Below are positions 46,259 to 53,817 of a stretch of 64,000 nucleotides of DNA, in pieces (the stretch's first letter is position 1; each line of letters opens with the position of its first letter). The notes under the pieces were generated by a model. It saw only the letters and a program-made list of their open reading frames with translations. It was not told the origin of the DNA and did not search any database. A program made the translations under genes and the position numbers. Source of the DNA: Beduini massiliensis (GTDB taxonomy: Bacteria > Bacillota_I > Bacilli_A > Erysipelotrichales > Coprobacillaceae); the NCBI RefSeq assembly GCF_000829905.1, contig NZ_CDPP01000003.1, forward strand, positions 124,001 to 188,000, given 5' to 3'.

Positions 46259-46300
46259 AGAATTATAAGTTAGATAAAACTAACAAAGTGAGGGATCTTT

Positions 46301-46393
46301 ATGATAAGAAATGATAGATGCAGCAGTCAATCGAGAAAAAGCAGCAGAATGGGAATATGGTCACAGCTATTCTTTTTACAGCTATTGTTTTAA
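46301..46393 (+). other. Short frame with strong ribosome site overlapping the HMA gene
   Basis: Thirty codons, ATG 6 nt after GAGGG, overlapping the HMA frame by one register. It could be a leader peptide coupling translation, or a sign that a frameshift separated the original start from the HMA gene. Confidence 0.35.
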
Positions 46394-46728
46394 TAAGTAT
46401 ATTTGCGACTAAATCTTATTTAAGAAAATTACTGCATGGCTGCTGCGAAAATGAAACGTCAAAGAATGAGGGGGATATGAATAAAACCATTGATAAGAAG
46501 AACTATCCTTATTGTCATAGAATTTTGATTTATGGCATGACATGTGCTTTCTGCAAGAGCAGAATAGAAAATGAATTCAATCGGCTAAAGGGCTATTATA
46601 TTGAAGTAGACTTAAAAAACAATTGTGCTGTTCTTTACACGATGCGTCCGATTGTAAGGGAAGATGTCATAAACAGAATCCGTTCATTAGGGTATCATGT
46701 GTTTAAAATATATGCTGAAACAAAATAA
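46318..46728 (+). CDS. Membrane-anchored heavy-metal-associated (HMA) domain protein
   Basis: 136 residues. Membrane helix at about 15-33 (NMVTAILFTAIVLISIFATKSYL), then HGCCEN, and a C-terminal HMA domain (about 62-136) with the metal-binding MTCAFC (GMTCxxC) motif: HRILIYGMTCAFCKSRIENEFNRL. Similar small proteins with a helix, a CC pair and an HMA domain occur in metal-transport loci. The start is uncertain: the ATG at 46318 has no good ribosome site, and one at 46357 just before the helix is possible. The strong GAGGG site (46291-46295) serves the ATG at 46301 of an overlapping 30-codon frame. Confidence 0.78.
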   Translation: MQQSIEKKQQNGNMVTAILFTAIVLISIFATKSYLRKLLHGCCENETSKNEGDMNKTIDKKNYPYCHRILIYGMTCAFCKSRIENEFNRLKGYYIEVDLKNNCAVLYTMRPIVREDVINRIRSLGYHVFKIYAETK

Positions 46729-46730
46729 AA

Positions 46731-46765
46731 CTCTTATTACTAAAAATAATAAGAGCTTTATTTTA
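46731..46765. terminator. Bidirectional terminator between HMA gene and small minus-strand gene
   Basis: CTCTTATTA / TAATAAGAG stem with a CTAAAAA loop, T- and A-rich flanks; overlaps the stop codon of the minus-strand gene. Confidence 0.65.
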
Positions 46766-46994
46766 TTAACAAATGATTGGAATCATACGGATCTGCCTCT
46801 ACTTGCAGCCAGCTTTGACTTAAAAATGAATTTATTTTATCGCAAAGTTCTTTCATGTGGATATCACTTTGTGTTTCAATACGTAAAGAACGATTATCAC
46901 AAGCGCTGGCATGATGAAGAATGCAGTCTATGTTTTCCTCTTTTAAGTATTGATTTAGTCTCATTAACGTCATTACATCAATCGTTTTAGACAT
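46758..46994 (-). CDS. Small conserved-looking protein of unknown function
   Basis: 78 residues, mildly acidic, no membrane segment; begins MSKTIDVMTLMRLNQYLKEENI and contains CILHHASACDNRSLRIETQSDIH. A GAGGTGAT ribosome site lies 3-6 nt before the ATG at 46994, and the gene has its own terminator, so I consider it real. I do not recognise a family. Confidence 0.65.
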   Translation of the reverse strand: MSKTIDVMTLMRLNQYLKEENIDCILHHASACDNRSLRIETQSDIHMKELCDKINSFLSQSWLQVEADPYDSNHLLIK

Positions 46995-47126
46995 AATATC
47001 ACCTCTTTTCTTTATTCTAACGAATTTATAAGATGAGTACAATCAAGATACATTTCTTTTCATATTTTGAGATTCTCGCTATTCATTATCGAAATCATGT
47101 ACAATACAATTAACGGAGGAATATAT

Positions 47127-47951
47127 ATGTATAAAATAATAGCAAGTGATTTAGATGAAACTTTATTAGATGATCACCATCAAATCTGTGAAGCAAATAA
47201 AAAAGCAATTCATGAAGCTTCAAAAAGAGGAGTGAAATTTGTTCCCTGCACCGGAAGAGGGTATATGGCTATCCAGTCAATATTAAAAGATTTAGACTTA
47301 GATGATAAAGAGAATGAATATTCCATCTCATTTAACGGTTGTGCATTAACAGAAAACAAGAATAATCGTTTAATATTTTTTAATGGGTTAGATTTTGATA
47401 AAGCTGCTGAATTATTCGAGTTTGGAAAAACAAAAGATGTCTGCATTCATGTATATACATCTACAGAGGTGTATGTCTATAATCTTAATGAAGATGAACG
47501 CCAGCGCTTTTACAATCAAAAAAACACGTTTATTGAGATACAAGGAGAGTCGATTGAATTTTTAAGAGATGAACCGATTGCGAAAGTTCTCTATCAAAAT
47601 GTAGATGTTCCTTATTTAAAAAGCTTTGAAGAAGAAATGCGACCGATGACAGATGATGCAGTAAGTGTCAGTTATTCATCTAATCGATACATGGAATTAA
47701 ATCGTTTAGGTGTCAATAAAGGGGATACCCTTAGACAATTAGCCAAGTTATTAGACTGCAAAATCGAACAGACGATAGGGGTAGGGGATAATTACAACGA
47801 TATGCCGATGCTGCTTGCGGCTGGCTTGAGTGTGGCGGCTGGAAATTCTGTTCCCGATGTTAAAGAAGCCTGTGACTATGTGTGTGAAAATGATAATAAT
47901 CAGGGCGTTTTGGCAGAATTGATCGAAAAATTCATTTTAAATGAAAAATAG
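47127..47951 (+). CDS. Cof-type HAD-IIB phosphatase (copy 1)
   Basis: 274 residues. HAD motif I IIASDLDETLLDD (Asp nucleophile and general acid), motif II (VPCTGRGYMA), the C2B cap domain, Lys in NKGDTLRQL and motif IV IGVGDNYNDMPML. Such enzymes dephosphorylate sugar phosphates or flavin-type compounds; substrate unknown. About 45% of positions look identical to the convergent gene at 47964, so the two are paralogues. CGGAGGA ribosome site supports the ATG at 47127. Confidence 0.92.
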   Translation: MYKIIASDLDETLLDDHHQICEANKKAIHEASKRGVKFVPCTGRGYMAIQSILKDLDLDDKENEYSISFNGCALTENKNNRLIFFNGLDFDKAAELFEFGKTKDVCIHVYTSTEVYVYNLNEDERQRFYNQKNTFIEIQGESIEFLRDEPIAKVLYQNVDVPYLKSFEEEMRPMTDDAVSVSYSSNRYMELNRLGVNKGDTLRQLAKLLDCKIEQTIGVGDNYNDMPMLLAAGLSVAAGNSVPDVKEACDYVCENDNNQGVLAELIEKFILNEK

Positions 47952-47973
47952 TGCTGTTTGGCACTATTTTTTT
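47945..47973. terminator. Bidirectional terminator between the two Cof-type genes
   Basis: AAATAGTGC / GCACTATTT stem, loop TGTTTG, followed by TTTTTTAAT; both stop codons lie in it. Confidence 0.8.
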
Positions 47974-48782
47974 AATATAAATTCTTCAATAACTTCGGCA
48001 ACCGATCCTTCTGCATAATCTCTTTTAGTGACATAATCGGATATCGCTTGTATATCTTGATGAGCACTGGCAACACATGCCCCTAATCCGGCAGTTTTGA
48101 TCATATCGATATCATTGTAATTATCACCAATGCCGATTGTTTCTTCAATTGGAATATTCAAGTATTCAGCCAGCCATTTTAATCCAACCCCTTTATTAAC
48201 CCCTTTTTTATTGAATTCAATGTAGCGGGAAGAAGAAGCCGTAACGGTTACTTTATCTCCTACCAAAGGTTCGATTTCTTGTTTTATTTTTGCCATATAC
48301 TCGACATCTGTGTTCTCATAGTTAATTTTAGCGATGCGCTGATCTTTTAAGAAATCAATATCATAGCCTTCCATAACTTTGAAGTTTGACTTTTGTCTTG
48401 TTTTTCTTTGAATTTCGTCTTCATTCGCATTAAATAAGTAACATCCTTCTGTTGTAAAGACCATTAAGCAAACATCTAAATTTTTACCATATTCAAAAAT
48501 TTGTTTCATCAACTCATATTCTAAGCCATTGAACATCAATTCTTTAGGTCCTTTTGTTTCCATGATCAAAGCACCATTATACCCAACCAAATATTCTCCA
48601 GCTTGCTCGTATTGATCTAATTCTTTAAGAACGTCGATTGTCATATCGTAGCCACGCCCTGTACAAGGAATAATTTTAACCCCTTGTTGCTTTGCTTTAT
48701 TGATTGCCTGCAGGTTCACTGCCGGAACATGATGATCGGCTAACAGCGTTTCATCTAAATCCGCAAAAACTAATTTATACAT
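47964..48782 (-). CDS. Cof-type HAD-IIB phosphatase (copy 2)
   Basis: 272 residues. Motif I VFADLDETLLADH, motif II IPCTGRGYDM, Lys in NKGVGLKWLAEY and motif IV IGIGDNYNDIDMIKT are all present. Paralogue of the gene at 47127 in opposite orientation, pointing to an inverted tandem duplication followed by divergence. The ATG at 48782 is preceded by GAGGTGAT. Confidence 0.92.
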   Translation of the reverse strand: MYKLVFADLDETLLADHHVPAVNLQAINKAKQQGVKIIPCTGRGYDMTIDVLKELDQYEQAGEYLVGYNGALIMETKGPKELMFNGLEYELMKQIFEYGKNLDVCLMVFTTEGCYLFNANEDEIQRKTRQKSNFKVMEGYDIDFLKDQRIAKINYENTDVEYMAKIKQEIEPLVGDKVTVTASSSRYIEFNKKGVNKGVGLKWLAEYLNIPIEETIGIGDNYNDIDMIKTAGLGACVASAHQDIQAISDYVTKRDYAEGSVAEVIEEFILKK

Positions 48783-48905
48783 CTAATCACCTCTTCACCA
48801 CTTTAACATATGTGGCAGAAGAATCCCAGTTTTTTAACATTTGTAAAAAAGAATCAACACAGAAAATGGAATTATAAATAAATTTTAAAAAATGTCATTT
48901 TATGC

Positions 48906-48934
48906 TTTACAAGTAAAAGGTTTTATACTATAAT
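48906..48934 (+). promoter_or_regulatory. Promoter of tRNA-His gene
   Basis: TTTACA (48906-48911), 17-bp spacer, TATAAT (48929-48934); the tRNA begins 22 bp later. Confidence 0.7.
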
Positions 48935-48956
48935 ATTTTTTGCTGATGAGCGATAT

Positions 48957-49033
48957 GGCGATCGTGGTGAAGTGGTTAACACATCAGATTGTGGCTCTGA
49001 CATTCGTGGGTTCGATTCCCATCGGTCGCCCCA
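48957..49033 (+). tRNA. tRNA-His (anticodon GUG)
   Basis: Starts with the extra G (position -1, paired with C73) required for His tRNA. Acceptor GCGATCG / CGGTCGC, anticodon loop with GTG at 48991-48993, TTCGATTC T loop, and an encoded CCA end (49031-49033). A terminator lies 34 nt downstream, so it is a single-gene unit. Confidence 0.95.
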
Positions 49034-49066
49034 TTTTAAAACTAACATCAGCAAATATATAAAAGT

Positions 49067-49095
49067 AATCAACTGTTTAGGCAGTTGATTTTTTA
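49067..49095 (+). terminator. Terminator of tRNA-His
   Basis: AATCAACTG / CAGTTGATT stem, loop TTTAGG, then TTTTT. The right arm sequence GCAGTTGATTTT is found again in the hairpin at 55789. Confidence 0.85.
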
Positions 49096-49328
49096 TTTTA
49101 AATATAGAGTTTTAAAAAATGAATTGAGAAATAATGACGGATATTGAACCTTCTATAAAGAAAGCATTATCTTTAGTAGATATGTACATAATCCGTATAT
49201 AATCTATTTTTCAATATTGATTATATAAAGTTTATTGAAATAGATAAATTAACGTGTCCAACTTTTTGGTGACACTACATATTTGTACGGTTGGTATTTT
49301 ATGATGTGTAAAGTATAACGTTATGGAT

Positions 49329-50702
49329 TTAAAACTGATTTTTAAAATTATCCAGCCATGATTCCAATGTGGCAAGAGGGTATGGTCTAGCAAAGTAATA
49401 CCCTTGAACGATTTCACAACCGCAATGTTTTAAAATTTCTATTTGATTTGCGGTTTCAATCCCTTCAGCTACCATTTTTATACCTAACTCTTTAGTCAAG
49501 GTAATAAAGCCGGCTATAATGGTTTGTGCTTTGGGATTTTCTATATCTATAAAAAATTCACGATCTAACTTAATACAATCAATGTTAAAATCTTTTAAAA
49601 GTGCCAAAGCTGAAAAGCCAACACCAAAGTCATCGAGAGAACATAAGAAACCCGATTGATGCATTTCGTCAATCGCATCTTTTACGGCTTTTCGCTGTTC
49701 CTTATCAAAAAAGGTATATTCTGTAAGTTCAAATTCAATCCATTTATCTGGTATTCCATATTTACGTTTTATACGTGAAAAAGCTTCTAAAAAATTTGAC
49801 TTTTTAAAATGGATGCGAGATAAATTGACCGAAATTGGATAGATCGGTTTTTGTTTTTGCTGACAATCGTGAAGATACTTACATACTTGTTCAAATACAA
49901 ATAGATCCAGTTGACAAATCTTATTACTTTTTTCAAATAAAGGAATAAATTCAGAGGGGGCAATCATTCCTAAGCTAGGATGCTGCCAACGAACAAGAAT
50001 TTCCAAACCGACGATAGAATGATCATTCAACTTTATTTTAGGTTGGAAATAAAGCTGAAATTCATGATTATACAAAGAAGTCTCAAATAACTGGTTCAGT
50101 TCGTATTCTTTATTTAATCGCATGGATAATTTCTTTTTATAAAAATAACAGAAATTCACCGCTTCTTTTTGATAACAGGCAATGCGTGAACGATCCATTG
50201 CAATTCTGGCATTTATAGTAAGATCGTCAATTAGATAAACACCCAGATAAAAAGTATATTCAAATGTTGTTTTTTGGGAATAGTGGTTCATATGTTCGAT
50301 CATACTAGATAATCGCTGACCAATCGTATGAGGGTCATGTTCCTTGAGACAAAGAAAAAAACAATCAGAGTTATCACGACATAGAAATTCTTCATCACCA
50401 ATCTGACTTTTTAAAATATGATATAGATTTATTAAAATTTGATCCCCCATCGATGAACCGTATTTTTCATTAATCCATTTAAAATTTTTCATGTTCATAA
50501 ATACGATAGTGTAGGTATGTGGGGGAGACTGCAAGACCTTTTTTTCATATTCCTGACAAAATGCCGTAATGTTGAAACCTTGAGTTATATGATCTTGAAA
50601 AGCCAATTGTTTTAAATGTTTACACTTTTTTTGAAAAAAGCAACAGCTAATCAACACACTAACAAGTAAGGCAAGATAAAAAAATATAAAAAGAATATGC
50701 AT
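49329..50702 (-). CDS. c-di-GMP phosphodiesterase, degenerate GGDEF plus EAL
   Basis: 457 residues. One N-terminal membrane helix (about 4-25), a GGDEF-like domain (about 35-190) whose active-site motif is replaced by DNSDCF so it should not make c-di-GMP, and an EAL domain (about 200-457). The latter keeps key residues: EILVR in place of EALLR, the NLS Asn, FELTE, DDFGVGFSAL, KLDREF, AEGIET and QGYYFARP. So it is predicted to hydrolyse c-di-GMP, perhaps with regulation by the degenerate domain. Start at 50702 chosen because AAGGTG directly abuts the upstream in-frame ATG but is correctly spaced here. Confidence 0.88.
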   Translation of the reverse strand: MHILFIFFYLALLVSVLISCCFFQKKCKHLKQLAFQDHITQGFNITAFCQEYEKKVLQSPPHTYTIVFMNMKNFKWINEKYGSSMGDQILINLYHILKSQIGDEEFLCRDNSDCFFLCLKEHDPHTIGQRLSSMIEHMNHYSQKTTFEYTFYLGVYLIDDLTINARIAMDRSRIACYQKEAVNFCYFYKKKLSMRLNKEYELNQLFETSLYNHEFQLYFQPKIKLNDHSIVGLEILVRWQHPSLGMIAPSEFIPLFEKSNKICQLDLFVFEQVCKYLHDCQQKQKPIYPISVNLSRIHFKKSNFLEAFSRIKRKYGIPDKWIEFELTEYTFFDKEQRKAVKDAIDEMHQSGFLCSLDDFGVGFSALALLKDFNIDCIKLDREFFIDIENPKAQTIIAGFITLTKELGIKMVAEGIETANQIEILKHCGCEIVQGYYFARPYPLATLESWLDNFKNQF

Positions 50703-50789
50703 CAATTTCATCACCTTCGACACATGAATAATATCATTAAATATCTTGTGCTTCAATTATCAATCTGGGTCCATTTAGGTATAGCAGGA

Positions 50790-50817
50790 TTGTAAAAGTG
50801 AAGGATATGACTATAAT
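50790..50817 (+). promoter_or_regulatory. Promoter of the second twin-GntR gene
   Basis: TTGTAA (50790-50795), 16-bp spacer, TATAAT (50812-50817); transcript would start near 50824, just before the ribosome site. Confidence 0.6.
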
Positions 50818-50847
50818 AATTTAATAATCATTATTTTGGAGGAAACT

Positions 50848-52302
50848 ATGTGGCATAAACAGACGTTATTTGATTATGTCTATGACAGCTTAAAAGAACA
50901 GATTTTAACGAAACGATTTAATAATGGGGAAAAACTCCCATCTGTAAGCCAAATGATGGAAATATATCATGTTGGGAAGCGAACTGTGAAGAATGTCATT
51001 CATCGATTAAAAACGGAGGGATATATTATTGGGGAAGAACGAAAAGGACTGTACGTCGTTTATCAAGGAGAGGAAGACGAACACCTCATGATCTTGCTGA
51101 ATAATCAAAAATCCTCAATTATTCAAGCCTATCAGACATTGGCGATTATCCTTCCTTTGTTTTTGTCTTTTTCTCTTACTCAATACAAAAGAAGGGAATT
51201 ATCAGAATTAGCAAAACACTATTCTTCTAATCTATGGATAAAACAGAGGAATCCTAAACGATTGTACCAGTCTTGTATACATGAAATATTTAATCATTCA
51301 AATAACCCTCTTTATTATGACTTTATTTGTCACATTGCGGTTTATGCAAAACTTTCTTTTCTAAATCAAGAGAACCGAATAGGTCATTTACTTTTTAATC
51401 ATCCACAAAAAGAAAAGGATTGGTTTTTTCATACGTTATTGCTCGATAATAAAAATGAACTTATTGAACGTTTTTCAGCGTTATTAAATGAACAAACTCT
51501 ATTAGTGGAAAAAATGTTGTCAGAAACGATTAAAACGACACAACATAACGCCTTACATGAGAACCTAAATCCTTTTTATTGGAATATTCACTATGGGCAG
51601 GATCATTTTTATATGCAAATCGTACACGATATCATTGATAAGATTTCTCTTAAAGAGTATCCCTTGAATGGTTTTTTACCCTCTGAAAAAAAGCTTGCTG
51701 AATATTATCAAGTAGGTTTATCCACCGTTCGTTCTGCGCTTTCTTTATTAAATAAGTTGGGATATGCAGAGACTATAAACGGGCAGGGAACGAGAATCAT
51801 GCTGCAAGATGAAGTGACAGCACAAAAATGTATGAACAATAGGTGGATACGAAAAAACACAATACTTTATTTGAATGCACTGCAATGTATGATTATTATT
51901 CTTCCACCAGCATGCAGAATGAGTTTTGACTTTATTGAGGATAGCACTAAAACTGATCTTATTGAACGTTCTTTAAAGCAGAATCATATTTTTATTGATG
52001 ATCTATATCAATGTCTGATCGATCATATTTCATTGCAGCCTTATCAAGAAATATTGATTCAATTAAGAGAAATTTGTCGCTATGGATACTATTATTCCTT
52101 CTTTAAGAACGGGATTGAAAGTGAAAAAGTGGTTGCAGATAAAAGTAAAAAAGTACTCCAATTTTTATTAGATGGAGAAAAAGAAGCCTTTACTCGGGAA
52201 TTTACATCGTGTTTTCAGTATATATTAGAGTTTGTTAGAGAGCATATCATTAATTATGGCTTATTAGAAGCAAGAAAAATTAAGATTCCTATGATGAAAT
52301 AG
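50848..52302 (+). CDS. Twin-GntR-domain transcriptional regulator (copy 2)
   Basis: 484 residues. First GntR-type winged helix at 1-72 (TLFDYVYDSLKEQILTKRF, GEKLPSVSQMMEIYHVGKRTVKNVIHRLKTEGYI); a mostly helical stretch of about 175 residues; second winged helix at about 255-320 (FYMQIVHDIIDKISLKEYP, FLPSEKKLAEYYQVGLSTVRSALSLLNKLGYAETINGQG); then about 150 helical residues. Same order, spacing and length as the protein at 34800, so the two are paralogues. Ribosome site TTGGAGGA 5 nt before the ATG. Divergently placed 146 bp from the EAL gene, a possible target. Confidence 0.85.
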   Translation: MWHKQTLFDYVYDSLKEQILTKRFNNGEKLPSVSQMMEIYHVGKRTVKNVIHRLKTEGYIIGEERKGLYVVYQGEEDEHLMILLNNQKSSIIQAYQTLAIILPLFLSFSLTQYKRRELSELAKHYSSNLWIKQRNPKRLYQSCIHEIFNHSNNPLYYDFICHIAVYAKLSFLNQENRIGHLLFNHPQKEKDWFFHTLLLDNKNELIERFSALLNEQTLLVEKMLSETIKTTQHNALHENLNPFYWNIHYGQDHFYMQIVHDIIDKISLKEYPLNGFLPSEKKLAEYYQVGLSTVRSALSLLNKLGYAETINGQGTRIMLQDEVTAQKCMNNRWIRKNTILYLNALQCMIIILPPACRMSFDFIEDSTKTDLIERSLKQNHIFIDDLYQCLIDHISLQPYQEILIQLREICRYGYYYSFFKNGIESEKVVADKSKKVLQFLLDGEKEAFTREFTSCFQYILEFVREHIINYGLLEARKIKIPMMK

Positions 52303-52315
52303 ATATTCCATTATA

Positions 52316-52352
52316 AAAGGTCTGTTCCTTATTAATAAGAAACAAACCTTTT
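52316..52352 (+). terminator. Probable terminator of the second twin-GntR gene
   Basis: AAAGGT(C)TGTT / AACA(A)ACCTTT stem around a CTTATTAATAAG inner hairpin, then TTTG. The stem has bulges. Confidence 0.5.
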
Positions 52353-52382
52353 GCTTAATAGAGATGATGATTGAGCCATCTC

Positions 52383-52847
52383 TTACTTAGAGGGAACGAT
52401 ATCCAGTTTTCCCAGATCACGCTTTATCTTGGCATATTTTTCCGGCATTTCTTCAAATGACATGCGATCGACATAATCCATTGTGCCATCTTTTTTTGAA
52501 GTTTCATAATACCAGCATTTATATTCTAATATGGCAAGCGTTTTTTGCATTTCTTTAATTTTATTTTCGACAGATTCTTTTTCTTTTCTGAAAAGTTCTA
52601 AACGGGCATCAATACTTTTATCCCCCTCACCAATCATATCAATATAGCGTTTAATATCTTTAATAGAAATTCCGGTCTGTTTCAGACAATGAATAACAGA
52701 AAGAATTTCAAAATCTTTTTCGGTAAAAAAACGAATTCCGTTTTCACTGCGCTGAATGAAAGGCAACAGCCCTTCTTTATCATAATACCGAAGTGTGGAA
52801 GGGGCAACGTTCATCTTTTTTGCGACTTCTCCAATAGTAAAGGTCAT
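52383..52847 (-). CDS. MerR-family transcriptional regulator
   Basis: 154 residues. N-terminal MerR winged helix (TIGEVAKKMNVAPSTLRYYDKEGLLPFIQRSENGIRFF, about 3-40) and second helix EKDFEILSVIHCLKQTGISIKDIKRYIDM, then a coiled-coil dimerisation helix (EKESVENKIKEMQKTLAILEYKCWYY). No metal-binding cysteines at the end, as in the NmlR/AdhR or TipA-type groups. AGGAGGAAACCAC precedes the ATG. A GTTAAC-centred dyad in its leader suggests autoregulation. Confidence 0.92.
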   Translation of the reverse strand: MTFTIGEVAKKMNVAPSTLRYYDKEGLLPFIQRSENGIRFFTEKDFEILSVIHCLKQTGISIKDIKRYIDMIGEGDKSIDARLELFRKEKESVENKIKEMQKTLAILEYKCWYYETSKKDGTMDYVDRMSFEEMPEKYAKIKRDLGKLDIVPSK

Positions 52848-52870
52848 GTGGTTTCCTCCTTGAATAATAG

Positions 52871-52928
52871 TTAAAGTTAACTTTAATTAAACTACATAAA
52901 GTATAACATAATTATTTCTGTCTCACAA
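52871..52928 (-). promoter_or_regulatory. Promoter and operator of the merR gene
   Basis: Minus strand: TTGTGA (52928-52923), 17-bp spacer, TATACT (52905-52900); a perfect 16-bp palindrome TTAAAGTTAACTTTAA (52871-52886) lies just after the predicted start. The half TTAAAGTTAACT is shared with the phosphodiesterase promoter at 37.38 kb. Confidence 0.6.
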
Positions 52929-53074
52929 TGCTTCAAATTTTTAACGGTAAAATTTTAGAAATATTGCATTTCTTCATGACAATTTCTTGATATAATGAGG
53001 TTATGGATTAGAAATAAAGGTTAAATCTTATCTCAAGAAAGTTATACACGAACTAAGAAATGGGGATGAACACA

Positions 53075-53731
53075 ATGACACATGCGTTTATTGGTAAAAT
53101 AATTAAGCAAGGGAATCGCCATTTTATTGCTGTTCCTTTTAATGTTTGGGAAACATGTGGTCAAAAAGGGAACGTTCAAGTTCAAGTGACTATTGATAAT
53201 TGTGTTTTTGAATGTAAGTTGGTTCCTAAAGGAAAAGGCTTTTATTATATTCCCATTACAAAATCAATATTAACTGCCATCGATAGGGAAACCAATGTAG
53301 ATGTTTCTTTCAGAATAATCACAGGACTAACGCGAATTCGTCAGAACAGTCCTTATACAAAAGAAAATCCGATTCAAACAATGAAGACTATTCAAAAAAT
53401 AGCTTATCCTAAAGCGGGTTACTGTGGTCAGCAATGCATCGCTATGCTTACGGGATTGCGTGTCGAGGATATCGTCGAAATCATGCATGCAAAAGCGTGG
53501 CAATGTTCTTTTTCTAAATTGGTAGAAACATTGGATTATTTTGGGATTTCTTACGAGGATAAGGTTATGTACACAAGGGGTAAACCCGTCGAATTGCCCA
53601 AGTGCTGCATTGTGACGATCCGAGATGAAAGAATAAACCACTTTGCTTTATATTATAAGGGAGAATTTTACGAAGATACAACTTACGAAGCAAGCGATAT
53701 TATCAGCTATTTAAAAATCAATGTTGAGTAG
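53075..53731 (+). CDS. DUF1905 plus C39-like papain-fold protein
   Basis: 218 residues. Residues about 1-90 match DUF1905 (HAFIGKIIKQGNRHFIAVPFNV..., FECKLVPKGKGFYYIPITKS, VDVSFRI). Residues about 110-218 resemble a C39-type cysteine peptidase or related papain fold: GYCGQQCIAMLTG supplies a candidate catalytic Cys, INHFALYYKG a His and the following DTTYEA an Asp/Asn. No signal peptide, no membrane segment. The pairing is unusual; function unknown. GGGGATGA precedes the ATG at 53075; ATGs at 53060 and 53066 are in frame but poorly served. Confidence 0.75.
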   Translation: MTHAFIGKIIKQGNRHFIAVPFNVWETCGQKGNVQVQVTIDNCVFECKLVPKGKGFYYIPITKSILTAIDRETNVDVSFRIITGLTRIRQNSPYTKENPIQTMKTIQKIAYPKAGYCGQQCIAMLTGLRVEDIVEIMHAKAWQCSFSKLVETLDYFGISYEDKVMYTRGKPVELPKCCIVTIRDERINHFALYYKGEFYEDTTYEASDIISYLKINVE

Positions 53732-53766
53732 GACAGGTGTATATTTTATTGATAATATTTATAAGT

Positions 53767-53817
53767 AAAAAAGAGTTTATAGAAATATGTACAATTTCTT
53801 CTAAACTCTTTTTGTTT
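53767..53817. terminator. Bidirectional terminator between DUF1905 gene and ABC operon
   Basis: AAAAAGAGTTTA(T)AGAAAT / ATTTCT(TC)TAAACTCTTTTT stem around an ATGTACA loop. A/T-rich ends give termination on both strands. Confidence 0.75.

Noticed and set aside
46697-46990. 97-codon plus-strand frame after the HMA gene
   Set aside because: It overlaps the HMA 3' end without a ribosome site and runs antisense to the 78-residue minus-strand gene, which has a good ribosome site and terminator.
49400-50700. GGDEF domain as an active diguanylate cyclase
   Set aside because: The catalytic GGDEF motif is replaced by DNSDCF, so only the EAL phosphodiesterase activity is proposed.
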